A stretch of DNA of 64,000 bases from an uncultured Christensenella sp. (lineage in GTDB: Bacteria > Bacillota > Clostridia > Christensenellales > CAG-917): positions 124,001-188,000 of the forward strand of contig CAJTQT010000003.1 in the NCBI GenBank assembly GCA_910578325.1, written 5' to 3'. Below the pieces are notes generated by a model. It was not told the origin of the DNA. It did no database searches and saw nothing but the letters and a program-made list of their open reading frames with translations. This document shows positions 47,906-56,573 of this stretch, in pieces. Within the stretch, counting starts at the first letter, position 1, and every line of letters begins with the position of its first letter. The position numbers and the translations under genes were made by a program.

Positions 47906-48337
47906 TTACGCTTGTTCGTCTGCCAAATATAAATCAATGAACTTTTCGAGAGCTATTGTATGCAACTGATAAATTCTTTTTGAAGAATAATGCATCTTAT
48001 CTGCAATTTGGTCATAGGTATAAAACCTTATATATTTGAGATAAATTATGTTTCTATAAGGCTGTTCTAATTTTTTGATAATCGTTTCAATTTTTTGTTT
48101 TTTATTTAGGATTTCTATTAGCGATTCTTCTTCGCGCATTTCTCTTTCAACAACATTATTTAATTGCACTCCTACCGCATCTGCTTCATTCGGTGTATGT
48201 TCACTAAGTGATTTTATTCTTAATATTGAATTTTCAATATCGGTTTTATATTTTTCTCTTTCTTTTGACTTTTCTAAAAAATAATCAACATCGAGAGCGC
48301 AGTTCTCTAATTCTTTTTTAACATCATCTTTGGTCAT
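47906..48337 (-). CDS. ArpU/DUF1492-like phage-type transcription regulator
   Basis: 143 residues from ATG 48337 (MTKDDVKKELENCALDVDYF), with AGAGGA upstream; an ATG at 48373 has no such site. A helical N-terminal half is followed by a sigma region 4-like HTH: LEQPYRNIIYLKYIRFYTYD, then QIADKMHYSSKRIYQLHTIA. Proteins of this type control late genes in Firmicute phages. Directly downstream is the ATTAG-array promoter of the Rhs operon, whose twin drives the tail-fibre-like operon. Control of both by this protein is a testable inference. Confidence 0.75.
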   Translation of the reverse strand: MTKDDVKKELENCALDVDYFLEKSKEREKYKTDIENSILRIKSLSEHTPNEADAVGVQLNNVVEREMREEESLIEILNKKQKIETIIKKLEQPYRNIIYLKYIRFYTYDQIADKMHYSSKRIYQLHTIALEKFIDLYLADEQA

Positions 48338-48409
48338 AGTTTTTCCTCTTCGAAATTTTGCTTTTATATACATAACGAAATTAAAAATGCTTTTGTTCCA
48401 AAAATTGTA

Positions 48410-48438
48410 AAAAAAATGAACCGACTAAATGTCGGTTC
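48410..48438 (-). terminator. Terminator after the sigma/anti-sigma operon
   Basis: On the minus strand a perfect 8-bp stem, GAACCGAC / GTCGGTTC with a 5-base ATTTA loop, is followed by ATTTTTTT. It lies 20 bases after the stop of the gene at 48459. Confidence 0.85.
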
Positions 48439-48458
48439 TAAATTTGACTATTAATTAT

Positions 48459-49127
48459 TTAATAAATCCTATCTAACAAATCACAAATACTTAATTCTTC
48501 ATATGTAATAACACTTATATAATAATTATATTGTCCATAACTTAAAAATATATAATTATTATATTGGAAATCAATTACACTACTTACAGTTTCAAAATTT
48601 ACATTGCAATTACGCCATACATATGAATTTAATAAATCATCATAATGATATAATAAATTATACTTGTATTCTTTCTTTAACAATATAGTTGTTATATTTT
48701 CTATATACTCATCATAAACATCAATGACTTGCTCCGCTCCTATAGCCTTATTATTCTCTTTTAAAAGCCACAATGAAGTTTCGCTATATACAGATTCTAT
48801 AGATGGTATCAATAAAGATTGACAATTATCCAATTGGTCTATACTGCTATCATCGGAATCTATTATGTCATTACTTGTAATTTGATAAATTATTGGTCCC
48901 GTTGGCACATTTTGATTAATAGCAAGTGGCACTGTAACTGTTATTACTAATACAATTGCCACTATTGTAGCAACCATAAACCAAAGTCGGTTCTTGTTAA
49001 ATTTACTTTTATTATTATGCGGATGTTGAATTTCAGCTTCCTTCAATTTTTTTAGGTCATCCTTTGCTGAACTCTTAGTAGTTTCAACATACTGTTGCAT
49101 AATTTCATCGAAATCTTTATCAGTCAT
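48459..49127 (-). CDS. Single-span membrane protein, anti-sigma-factor-like
   Basis: 222 residues, with AAGGAGAGAT before the ATG. A cytoplasmic N-terminus of about 48 residues (DKDFDEIMQQYVETTKSSAK) precedes one membrane helix (LWFMVATIVAIVLVITVTV) and an extracellular domain rich in Ile, Tyr and Asn. This is the topology of anti-sigma factors, and an ECF sigma gene lies two genes upstream in the same operon. No zinc-binding HxxxCxxC motif is present, so the call rests on topology and position. Confidence 0.55.
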   Translation of the reverse strand: MTDKDFDEIMQQYVETTKSSAKDDLKKLKEAEIQHPHNNKSKFNKNRLWFMVATIVAIVLVITVTVPLAINQNVPTGPIIYQITSNDIIDSDDSSIDQLDNCQSLLIPSIESVYSETSLWLLKENNKAIGAEQVIDVYDEYIENITTILLKKEYKYNLLYHYDDLLNSYVWRNCNVNFETVSSVIDFQYNNYIFLSYGQYNYYISVITYEELSICDLLDRIY

Positions 49128-49135
49128 ATCTCTCC

Positions 49136-50026
49136 TTAATATACATTGACTGCTTCTGCATCATCCATAACCCCATTATTATCTAAAAGATAATAAAAAA
49201 CCACACCTGTACTAACAACCATACGAATACCCGATGCAACCTCTATATACACTTTTGAGTTTATTATAGCTCCATCATTATTATAATAGTCTACTATTTG
49301 ATACCCATATGCTATAGCAATGTGTGTATCATTATCATAGATACTCTTATTTAAGATGTCAACATTCTCATGATAGTTAACTGATGTTAGATTAAATCCA
49401 CTTAAATATAATACCACGGGATGTCCCATTTGTATTTGAGTAATAAACTTATCTATATCAAATTTTTTATTGCTAAAGACATTGTTATATGTAATACTTT
49501 TTCCTTTCTCATTTATATATTGCGTTAGCCCTTGCTTAAACATCGCTTGTGTAGTTCCATTATAATCTAATCCCGTCCGCATATATGAATAAAGCGTATT
49601 AATTACTGCTTGCTTTTTACTTTGGTTCATTCGCATTGGATAATACACATATTGATTCTTTACAATTCTTCCCGAAGTATAATCAGGAATAAAATCGTCA
49701 TAAAAACGATCGTAATAATTTATAATATTAGCACCGGCAACATTAGCACATGCATTTTCTAAATTATTATCTGTATTATAACAGTCTGGAAATGTAACAT
49801 TAACTCTGTCATATTTTCTTATATTTTTGGTAGCATATTCTATTCTTTCCGTTTCCGACTTGCCTATGGTTGTTTCAGAATACGCTATACTTCCATAGTA
49901 TTTTTCACTTGGCTCATATGCGAAAGCACAATTAGTAACTTCTTTAATAGAAACTAATGTCAATATACAAACAATAAAATATGTAACTGCTATTATTCTT
50001 ATAAAACTAAATTTTTTCTTTGTCAT
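49136..50026 (-). CDS. Secreted C39-like cysteine peptidase-like protein
   Basis: 296 residues, with TAGGAGAAGAAA before the ATG. An N-terminal signal peptide (IIAVTYFIVCILTLVSIKEV, then CAFAYEP) is followed by a domain with a possible catalytic Cys in NACANVAGANIINYYDRF and His in NDTHIAIAYGYQIVDYY, preceded by GHPVVLYLSGF. That order resembles the C39-like papain fold family. It lies between an ECF sigma factor and a membrane anti-sigma-like gene; it might cleave the extracellular part of the latter, which is speculation. The active-site residues are unconfirmed. Confidence 0.6.
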   Translation of the reverse strand: MTKKKFSFIRIIAVTYFIVCILTLVSIKEVTNCAFAYEPSEKYYGSIAYSETTIGKSETERIEYATKNIRKYDRVNVTFPDCYNTDNNLENACANVAGANIINYYDRFYDDFIPDYTSGRIVKNQYVYYPMRMNQSKKQAVINTLYSYMRTGLDYNGTTQAMFKQGLTQYINEKGKSITYNNVFSNKKFDIDKFITQIQMGHPVVLYLSGFNLTSVNYHENVDILNKSIYDNDTHIAIAYGYQIVDYYNNDGAIINSKVYIEVASGIRMVVSTGVVFYYLLDNNGVMDDAEAVNVY

Positions 50027-50038
50027 TTTCTTCTCCTA

Positions 50039-50581
50039 TTATTCAAGATGTTCTTTAAGTATCATTATAGCATTCTGTTTTTGCCTACATACTTCAGTTG
50101 ATGACATTTTCAGTTCTTTAGCTATTTCTCTAATAGTACATTTTTCAAAATATACCGCCTGTATTATTATAGCTTGCAATTTAGTTAATCTTTTAAATGC
50201 TTGTTCCATCATTAAGTGTAATTCAATCCTCTCTATACTTAAATTTTGATAATTCGTTAAACTCCCGTAATCAACATAATCGATATATACTTCTTGATGC
50301 TTATGTAATTTCCTATATCTGTCAATAGCCTTATTTCTAATGACTTTACATAAATATCCATAAGCATTTTTATTAAAGCGATATAATTTTAAAATTTTAT
50401 AAATCTCTGCCCAAAAATCTTGCACTAAGTCTTCCGCATCTAATTTATCATGTAAATATTTATAAGCAATATGTCTAATAGGAACAGAAATTAAGCTATG
50501 TAGTTCATTTATTAAATTATATTCACCTAAATTTATTTGCTTAACGAGTTTTTCAATTTTATCTCTTTCTTCTCCTTCCAT
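50039..50581 (-). CDS. ECF-type sigma factor
   Basis: 180 residues. Region 2 is seen in HDKLDAEDLVQDFWAEIYKI and AYGYLCKVIRNKAIDRYRKL. Region 4 is FKRLTKLQAIIIQAVYFEKC, then TIREIAKELKMSSTEVCRQ. The two-region layout without regions 1 and 3 is that of extracytoplasmic-function sigma factors. It starts an operon with a protease-like and an anti-sigma-like gene, behind an XRE regulator. The targets are unknown; the nearby Rhs and tail-fibre-like operons are candidates. Confidence 0.82.
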   Translation of the reverse strand: MEGEERDKIEKLVKQINLGEYNLINELHSLISVPIRHIAYKYLHDKLDAEDLVQDFWAEIYKILKLYRFNKNAYGYLCKVIRNKAIDRYRKLHKHQEVYIDYVDYGSLTNYQNLSIERIELHLMMEQAFKRLTKLQAIIIQAVYFEKCTIREIAKELKMSSTEVCRQKQNAIMILKEHLE

Positions 50582-50602
50582 TTAAGATTTAATATCCTTA
50601 GT

Positions 50603-50944
50603 TTATTCTATATTTTTATCTATTAATAATCTTTCTATAAATAAATTAATCATTTCTAAATCATCCTCTGATAATTCTAAAAGTTTATTTGCAATCTCAG
50701 TTTGTTTTACTGACATTTCTTCAGATTTATTTTCTGAAAAGAAAACAGCTAATGAAACACCCAAATAATCACAAATTTTTTCAATAGAACGTAGAGATGG
50801 TCTACATGCCGCATCTCGTTTTGGATTCTTTTTCCACTGATAAATCGTTGATGATATATTTGTATTTTCTCTTAACTTATAATACGTGATACCTTTTTCC
50901 GACATCAACTGCTCAATTCTGGCAATAACAATTTTTTTATCCAT
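50603..50944 (-). CDS. XRE-family repressor
   Basis: 113 residues from ATG 50944 (MDKKIVIARIEQLMSEKGIT), with CGAGGTTGAT upstream; an ATG at 50971 has no ribosome binding site. A Cro/CI-type HTH (YYKLRENTNISSTIYQWKKN, then SLRSIEKICDYLGVSLAVFF) fills residues 10-75; the tail is acidic and helical. It lies 21 bases upstream of the ECF sigma gene and next to a dyad-like sequence at 50975-51010, so it probably regulates its own operon. Confidence 0.8.
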   Translation of the reverse strand: MDKKIVIARIEQLMSEKGITYYKLRENTNISSTIYQWKKNPKRDAACRPSLRSIEKICDYLGVSLAVFFSENKSEEMSVKQTEIANKLLELSEDDLEMINLFIERLLIDKNIE

Positions 50945-50974
50945 ATCAACCTCGATGTAATATACAACCATTTT

Positions 50975-51010
50975 AAAGTAGTTATTTCACCTTTATAAAG
51001 TGACTACTAC
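50975..51010 (-). promoter_or_regulatory. Imperfect dyad upstream of the XRE gene
   Basis: GTAGT and CAC on the left are answered by GTG and ACTAC on the right around CTTTATAAA, and AAAGT-N-(G/A)-(T/C)TA occurs twice. It may be the operator of the XRE repressor. Spacing is imperfect, so this is a weak call. Confidence 0.35.
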
Positions 51011-51068
51011 ATCATAAATAAGTTGATTTTTCAACTCAAATTATAAAATCCTAATAACAGAATAACTA

Positions 51069-51983
51069 TTATAACTCTTTTAATCCTTTCCAAACTGGCT
51101 GACGCATTCCCCCACTCTCTGTTTCGTGCATAAAGTGTGCAGTCCCTATAAGCTCAGGCTTTATCCACACTGCGTTTTTGTATTTGTCAAACCAAGGATT
51201 TCTAACCGTATTCTTTTTAGCAAACTCATAAATAATTCTGCGTTCTTCTTCGGATATTCCTAGATATACTTTACCTCTACATTGCAATACGCCGTTCTCG
51301 TCATAGTATCCAAGTATTAAATCTTTAACTTTCCCATTATTATCAGGTTGATATCCGCATATCAATAAATCCTCATCTTGCATTACCTTTATCTTGATCC
51401 ATTCTATTGAGCGCTTCCCTATATGGTATAATCCGTCTTTTCTCTTTGCTACGATACCCTCTAACTCTTGTGCCTTTGCGAGTTCAAAAAATGCAATGCC
51501 ATTCTTTTCTATATATCTTGAAATACCTAAGTTATGCCCTTCCGCAACTGCATTTGCAAGTGCAGATTTGCGTTCCATTTGAGTTTTGTCTGTTAAATCT
51601 TTTCCGTCTAAATATAAAATATCATAAGCTACAAACTGAACGGGATTGGCTTTTGCCGCCAAACTTATCTTAAACTTATCCCCCATAAGACTGCGTTTTT
51701 GTAAGGCATAGAAATCGGGCTTACCGTCTGTTAGTACGACAAGCTCACCGTCGAGTATAACTCGCTTTTTAACGCATTTGCACATATCGGATAATTCGGG
51801 GTAAATATCCGTAACGTCTTTATATCTCTTATTTTGCAATGTAATCGAATTGCAGTCCAAATAAGCAATGCACCGTATGCCGTCTAATTTCAATTCATAG
51901 ATATAATCATCGTCATCAAACGGCTCGTGTTCTTCATACAAAAGCATTGGCGATATATTCTTTTCTTCAAATAAATCTACCAT
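51069..51983 (-). CDS. ligD: ATP-dependent DNA ligase, LigD ligase-domain type (end joining)
   Basis: 304 residues. The adenylation motif is YELKLDGIRC (KxDG) near residue 29, followed by RVILDGELVV, then AKAQELEGIVAKRKDG and SIEWIKIK, in the order of ATP-dependent ligases. The OB-fold part has PDNNGKVKDLILGYYDENGV. There is no polymerase or nuclease domain, so it is a stand-alone ligase of the LigD type. The ATG overlaps the Ku stop, and both act in non-homologous end joining. End joining could help repair or circularise element DNA; that is inference. Confidence 0.9.
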   Translation of the reverse strand: MVDLFEEKNISPMLLYEEHEPFDDDDYIYELKLDGIRCIAYLDCNSITLQNKRYKDVTDIYPELSDMCKCVKKRVILDGELVVLTDGKPDFYALQKRSLMGDKFKISLAAKANPVQFVAYDILYLDGKDLTDKTQMERKSALANAVAEGHNLGISRYIEKNGIAFFELAKAQELEGIVAKRKDGLYHIGKRSIEWIKIKVMQDEDLLICGYQPDNNGKVKDLILGYYDENGVLQCRGKVYLGISEEERRIIYEFAKKNTVRNPWFDKYKNAVWIKPELIGTAHFMHETESGGMRQPVWKGLKEL

Positions 51984-52798
51984 TACGCTTCTTTCTTCTT
52001 TGCAGTCTTTCTTACAGGTGCTTTATTAACGATTTTAGATTTCTGCGCAAGTTCAAGGCTCTTTGTCAATGCTTCCATAAGATTGGTTATAGAACTACCG
52101 CCCTTTTCTTTCGGAGCAACAATTTCCTTACCCGCTATTTTCCTTTCTATAGCTTCTTGAACTTTCTCCCTATACTCATCTTTATATTCTTCGGGAGTAA
52201 ACTCTCCGCTCATTCCCTCTATAATCGCCTTTGCTATTTTGAGCTCGGATGCGTTAGGCTTTTCTGTAATGTCCTTTGCTGGATTTTTAGTAACTTCCTC
52301 TGCAAAGAATAATGTATTCAACAATAACTGTCCATCTTTCGCGCGTATCAATATAAGTGTTTCTTTATTGCCCATAACGGTTTTAGCAATAGCCGCCTTA
52401 CCTTCTTCTTCCATTGCCGTTAAAAGCACTGCAACCGCTTTCTCTGCGCCCGTAGGCACAATGTAATACGGTTTATCAAAATACAACGGGTCAACCTCTG
52501 AGAGGCTCACAAACTTTTCTATCGTTATATTCTTATCTTTCTTTGATTTAATCTTTTCAAAATCTTTATCATCAAATATAACATACTTGCCTTCCTCGTA
52601 CTCAAAGCCCTTAACAATATCTTCTTGCTTAACTTCACGCCCGTCACAATCTGCACAGGTCTTTTTATACTTGACACGACTCATAGTCTTTTTATCTATC
52701 ATGTTAAAGCCAATGTCATTGTTCTTAATTGTATTATGCAAAGTTATTGGAATGTAAACAAATCCGAAACTTATACTACCTTTATACGAATAACTCAT
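51983..52798 (-). CDS. ku: Bacterial Ku protein
   Basis: 271 residues, the usual length. Typical Ku features are YKGSISFGFVYIPITLHNTI at the N-terminus, RVKYKKTCADCDGREV, then YYIVPTGAEKAVAVLLTAM and IAKTVMGNKETLILIRAKDG. The C-terminus is lysine-rich (RKTAKKKEA), as in Ku proteins with a basic tail that helps DNA binding. It binds DNA ends and recruits the ligase encoded by the overlapping next gene. No clear ribosome binding site is seen before the ATG. Confidence 0.93.
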   Translation of the reverse strand: MSYSYKGSISFGFVYIPITLHNTIKNNDIGFNMIDKKTMSRVKYKKTCADCDGREVKQEDIVKGFEYEEGKYVIFDDKDFEKIKSKKDKNITIEKFVSLSEVDPLYFDKPYYIVPTGAEKAVAVLLTAMEEEGKAAIAKTVMGNKETLILIRAKDGQLLLNTLFFAEEVTKNPAKDITEKPNASELKIAKAIIEGMSGEFTPEEYKDEYREKVQEAIERKIAGKEIVAPKEKGGSSITNLMEALTKSLELAQKSKIVNKAPVRKTAKKKEA

Positions 52799-52872
52799 AT
52801 AAATAGTATTAACAATAACAATAAAAATAGTCCATATAAAAGTATGGCTTTTTAACTACTCACAAAAGATTT

Positions 52873-53421
52873 TCAAAAAATTTTCCGTGGTTCAAGTCGC
52901 AACTTTTTGCACCAACCGATAGCATCCGCTTTCACATGTTCAAAAGCAATGCTATTTTCGCCAAATTGACCTAATATTAACTTACCTGCAATTTCATATG
53001 CACGTATTTGCTCTAAATGCTCGCTAACTTTTGCTTTTAACGAACTCGTGAGTGGCGAAAAGAAATTGTGTATCAACTCATAAAACCTTGATTTCTTATA
53101 GGCTTTTAGCCCTTTTCTGTGTGCTACACGGCAATATTTCTGCCAAGCACGATACTTTGTATAATTTCTTTTAATTCTATCGTGATCTAATTCGTTGAAA
53201 TCGGGATAGTAATAGCCTTCTTTTCTACCCTTATTCGGACAAAACATCAAAAATAGTTCCTCATCGCTTACAGACTTGGACACGGGAATGGCTAAATTAA
53301 GTTCTTTTGCCCTTTTAATAGTTTTTATCACTGTAGTACGAGAGCATTCGCAAATTTTAGCTATCTGCGTATTGGTATTGCCTTTATGATAATATAGCAA
53401 AATAGCTCGATAATTCGTCAT
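52873..53421 (-). pseudogene. IS21-type transposase (IstA) N-terminal remnant
   Basis: 182 residues. The first 110 (YRAILLYYHKGNTNTQIAKI, CECSRTTVIKTIKRAKEL, then YRAWQKYCRVAHRKGLKAYK) match the HTH start of IS21-family IstA. The DDE catalytic core is missing: after about 120 the frame continues with unrelated sequence (FSPLTSSLKAKVSEHLEQIR) to the stop. No istB lies nearby. It is therefore a decayed insertion sequence or a domain reused as a DNA-binding protein. It marks the junction between the accessory block and the chromosome. Confidence 0.7.
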
Positions 53422-53530
53422 AACACCCTCCTATTTGTTTTAAATTCTATCAAATTTTTTTGATTAAATCAAGTGTTCAAGTAGAATGGAAAAATATTTT
53501 TTTAATTATATTTTTAGTGTTTTTGAACAT

Positions 53531-53566
53531 AAAAATAGGACTTATTTCGCATTGAAATAAGTCCTA
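53531..53566 (-). terminator. Terminator of ppdK
   Basis: A perfect 13-bp stem, TAGGACTTATTTC / GAAATAAGTCCTA with a 5-base loop, is followed on the minus strand by TTTTT. It lies 41 bases after the ppdK stop. The remaining gap 53422-53606 shows no other feature. Confidence 0.85.
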
Positions 53567-53606
53567 AATTACAATATATTGTGTTTACTTTATAGCCGCA
53601 CCACTA

Positions 53607-56255
53607 TCACTTGGACCTTGGATGACGGATATTAGCCTGCGCCGCCGCAAGTCTTGCAATCGGGACACGGAAAGGCGAGCAGGACACGTAATCAAGTCCG
53701 ATTGCGTGGCAGAACTCGATTGATGACGGATCACCGCCGTGTTCGCCGCAAATTCCGCAGTGGATATTCTTGCGCACGGAATGTCCCATCTCAACAGCCA
53801 ACTTCATCAATTTACCTACGCCGATGGTGTCAAGTCTTGCAAACGGGTCGGATTCGTAAATCTTCGCCTGATAGTAACTCGGCAGGAACTTGCTTGCGTC
53901 GTCACGGCTGAATCCGAACGTCATCTGAGTAAGGTCGTTGGTACCGAAGCAGAAGAACTCGGCTTCGATTGCGATTTCGTCCGCGGTAAGAGCCGCTCTG
54001 GGGATTTCAATCATCGTACCGACTTCATATTCAAGTTCAATGCCGGATTCTTTTATAACCGCGTCGGCTGTTTCGACAACAGTCTTCTTGCAGAACTTCA
54101 ATTCTTTTACTTCGCCGATAAGCGGAATCATAATTTCGGGAACGACTTTCCAGTCGGGGTGACGTTTCTGAACGTTGATAGCCGCTTTGATGATAGCCTT
54201 TGTCTGCATAACCGCGATTTCGGGATACGTGACCGCAAGACGGCATCCGCGATGTCCCATCATCGGGTTGAATTCGTGCAGGCTGTCGCAGAGCATCTTA
54301 ATTTCTTCGACGGTCTTGCCTTTTGCATTTGCAAGGAGTTCGATATCCTTTTCGTCGGTGGGAACAAACTCATGAAGCGGCGGGTCGAGGAAACGGATTG
54401 TAACAGGCATACCTTTCAATGCTTCCATAAGACCTTCGAAGTCTTTTTGTTGCATCGGCTCGATAGCGTCGAGTGCTTTCTTGCGCTCTTCAACGGTATC
54501 GGAGCAGATCATCTCGCGGAATTTATCGATTCTGCCGGGTCCGAAGAACATGTGTTCGGTACGGGTAAGACCGATACCCTGTGCGCCGAGTTCTGCAGCG
54601 CGCTGAGCATCTTCGGGCGTATCCGCATTTGTACGCACGCCGAGTGCTTTATACTTATCGGCAAGTTTCATAATTCTGCCGAAGTAGCCGCTGTTGGGAT
54701 CTGCGGGAACGGTTTTGATGCTGATATCGTAAATATTACCGGTGGAGCCGTCCAAAGAAAGTTCGTCACCCTCGTGGAACACCTTGCCGCCGAGTTCGAA
54801 GAACTTCTCTTCTTCGTGCATCTTGATGTCGCCGCAACCGGAAACGCAACAGGTTCCCATTCCGCGGGCGACAACCGCCGCGTGAGAGGTCTGACCGCCG
54901 CGAACGGTAAGGATACCCTGAGCATATTTCATACCCTCGATATCTTCGGGAGAAGTTTCGAGTCTGACAAGAATGACCTTCTTGCCCGCTTTGCCGAGTT
55001 CGACAGCGTCTTCAGGGGTGAATACAATCGTACCCGCCGCCGCACCGGGAGATGCCGCGATACCTTTGCCGACAACGTTTTCTTTATCCGCTTTTTTGAG
55101 CGCAGCGGTATCGAAAGTCGGGTGCAGGAGCATATCGAGCGTCTTAGCGTCGATTTGGAGAAGAGCCTCTTTTTCGGTTATCATACCCTCGTCGATGAGG
55201 TCGCAGGCAATGCGGATAGCCGCCGCCGCAGTACGCTTACCGTTTCTGGTTTGGAGCATATAAAGTTTGCCTTTTTCAATGGTAAACTCCATATCCTGCA
55301 TATCTCTGTAATGGTTTTCGAGAGTCTTGCAAACGCCGAGGAACTGCTCGTAAACTTCGGGGAGAACTTCCGCCATCGTGGAAATGGGCATAGGAGTACG
55401 AACACCCGCAACGACGTCTTCGCCCTGCGCGTTCATAAGGAACTCACCCATAAGACCGGGTTCGCCGGTAGCGGGATTTCTGGTAAACGCAACGCCGGTG
55501 CCGCAGTCGTCGCCCATATTGCCGAACGCCATCATCTGAACGTTTACGGCAGTACCCCAACTGTAAGGAATATCGTGGTCCATACGGTAGATATTCGCAC
55601 GCGGGTTATCCCAACTGCGGAAGACCGCTTTGACCGCCTCGAAAAGTTGTTCTTTGGGGTCGGAGGGGAAATCCTTGCCGAGTTGGTTTTTGTACTCTGC
55701 TTTAAACTGGTTTGCAAGTTCTTTCAGATCGCCTGCGGTAAGGTCGACGTCGAACTGAACACCCTTTTTCTCTTTCATCTCGTCGATGAGTTTCTCGAAA
55801 TATTTCTTTCCGACTTCCATAACGACGTCGGAGAACATCTGTATAAAGCGGCGGTAGCAGTCCCAAGCCCATCTGGGGTTGTTGGATTTTGTCGCGAGCA
55901 CTTCGACAACTTCGTCGTTAAGACCGAGGTTGAGAATGGTGTCCATCATACCGGGCATAGACGCTCTTGCGCCCGAACGGACGGAAACGAGAAGCGGATT
56001 TTCCTTATCGCCGAATTTTTTACCCGCAATTGCTTCGAGTTTTGCAATGTTTTCGATGATTTCGGCGCAAATGGAATCGTTGATTTGTCTGCCGTCCTCG
56101 TAATACTGAGTGCACGCCTCCGTCGAAATCGTGAATCCCTGCGGAACAGGAAGACCGATGTTGGTCATTTCGGCGAGGTTTGCGCCCTTGCCACCGAGCA
56201 ATTCGCGCATAGTCGCATTGCCTTCGGTGAACAGATATACATATTTCTTCTGCAT
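53607..56255 (-). CDS. ppdK: Pyruvate, phosphate dikinase
   Basis: 882 residues, full length, with AGGAGGACTTCTAA before the ATG. It interconverts pyruvate, ATP and phosphate with phosphoenolpyruvate, AMP and pyrophosphate, common in anaerobic glycolysis. The N-terminal nucleotide-binding domain starts LLGGKGANLAEMTNIGLPVP. The phospho-histidine is in GGQTSHAAVVARGMGTCCVS. The PEP/pyruvate domain has GLTRTEHMFF, FFCFGTNDLTQMTFGFSRDD and the catalytic-loop Cys in HCGICGEHGGDP. Codon use and G+C are higher than in the region to the left, marking core chromosome. It has its own promoter, divergent from corA. Confidence 0.98.
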   Translation of the reverse strand: MQKKYVYLFTEGNATMRELLGGKGANLAEMTNIGLPVPQGFTISTEACTQYYEDGRQINDSICAEIIENIAKLEAIAGKKFGDKENPLLVSVRSGARASMPGMMDTILNLGLNDEVVEVLATKSNNPRWAWDCYRRFIQMFSDVVMEVGKKYFEKLIDEMKEKKGVQFDVDLTAGDLKELANQFKAEYKNQLGKDFPSDPKEQLFEAVKAVFRSWDNPRANIYRMDHDIPYSWGTAVNVQMMAFGNMGDDCGTGVAFTRNPATGEPGLMGEFLMNAQGEDVVAGVRTPMPISTMAEVLPEVYEQFLGVCKTLENHYRDMQDMEFTIEKGKLYMLQTRNGKRTAAAAIRIACDLIDEGMITEKEALLQIDAKTLDMLLHPTFDTAALKKADKENVVGKGIAASPGAAAGTIVFTPEDAVELGKAGKKVILVRLETSPEDIEGMKYAQGILTVRGGQTSHAAVVARGMGTCCVSGCGDIKMHEEEKFFELGGKVFHEGDELSLDGSTGNIYDISIKTVPADPNSGYFGRIMKLADKYKALGVRTNADTPEDAQRAAELGAQGIGLTRTEHMFFGPGRIDKFREMICSDTVEERKKALDAIEPMQQKDFEGLMEALKGMPVTIRFLDPPLHEFVPTDEKDIELLANAKGKTVEEIKMLCDSLHEFNPMMGHRGCRLAVTYPEIAVMQTKAIIKAAINVQKRHPDWKVVPEIMIPLIGEVKELKFCKKTVVETADAVIKESGIELEYEVGTMIEIPRAALTADEIAIEAEFFCFGTNDLTQMTFGFSRDDASKFLPSYYQAKIYESDPFARLDTIGVGKLMKLAVEMGHSVRKNIHCGICGEHGGDPSSIEFCHAIGLDYVSCSPFRVPIARLAAAQANIRHPRSK

Positions 56256-56292
56256 TTAGAAGTCCTCCTAAAAGAATTCTTTTAATAAACTA

Positions 56293-56321
56293 ATAATAAC
56301 AAAATACAATAGAGTTGGCAA
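56293..56321 (-). promoter_or_regulatory. Promoter of ppdK
   Basis: Minus strand TTGCCA (56316-56321), 17 bases, TATTAT (56293-56298), about 38 bases before the ppdK start. Confidence 0.65.
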
Positions 56322-56411
56322 GAGGATAACTGTAAAAATACATAAAATTCAACGCCGAATTTTCCATAATTTTCTATGCAACCGAAAATAATATCGATGT
56401 ACTCAAAATTG

Positions 56412-56440
56412 TTGCTTTGCGGCATTTTTTTTGATAGAAT
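56412..56440 (+). promoter_or_regulatory. Promoter of the corA leader and corA
   Basis: TTGCTT (56412-56417), 17 bases, TAGAAT (56435-56440). Transcription would start near 56447, giving a leader of about 127 bases before corA. Confidence 0.65.
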
Positions 56441-56473
56441 GTTTATATCAATTTTTTATGAGGTGCAAATATT

Positions 56474-56512
56474 ATGGATGCTGACCCTCGAAGTAGTCAA
56501 CAAGTCCAGTAA
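56474..56512 (+). CDS. Leader peptide upstream of corA, possible magnesium sensor
   Basis: A 12-codon ORF, MDADPRSSQQVQ, begins ATG 56474 with GAGG at 56460-56463 and ends TAA 61 bases before corA. Its Asp-Ala-Asp-Pro start resembles the Glu-Pro-Asp-Pro start of E. coli MgtL, where ribosomes become unstable at low magnesium. The codons for Asp-Pro-Arg hold CCCTC (56485-56489), which can pair with GAGGG (56527-56531). Other alternative pairs are ACACG (56519-56523) with CGTGT (56548-56552), and CGGC (56538-56541) with GCCG (56558-56561) just before the corA ribosome binding site. Ribosome position could choose between them. Salmonella corA is also known to have a leader ORF. Short ORFs arise by chance, so this remains a hypothesis. 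Confidence 0.5.
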   Translation: MDADPRSSQQVQ

Positions 56513-56573
56513 TCGCGCACACGTCTGAGGGAATCCGCGGCGTGACGCGTGTCATAAGCCGTAGGAGGACCTA

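Noticed and set aside
35939..48337. Integrated prophage
   Set aside because: Fibre-like, ArpU-like and holin-position genes are present, but no terminase, portal, capsid, tube, sheath, baseplate or lysin gene was seen.
52873..53421. Intact IS21 element
   Set aside because: Only the N-terminal HTH part of the transposase is recognisable, with no DDE core, istB or terminal inverted repeats.
2881..53606. attL/attR direct repeats of the ICE
   Set aside because: I compared the gaps 2881-3138 and 53422-53606 by eye and found no convincing shared core; serine recombinases may use a core of only a few bases, so a computed comparison with an empty site is needed.
53739..56285. Long open frame of 848 codons on the plus strand opposite ppdK
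   Set aside because: It is the antisense shadow of ppdK: the protein is rich in Arg, Phe and His without motifs, and the minus-strand reading is an unmistakable dikinase.
56447..56573. M-box or manganese (yybP-ykoY) riboswitch before corA
   Set aside because: The characteristic core sequences of either class could not be found; the leader ORF and simple stems explain the segment better.
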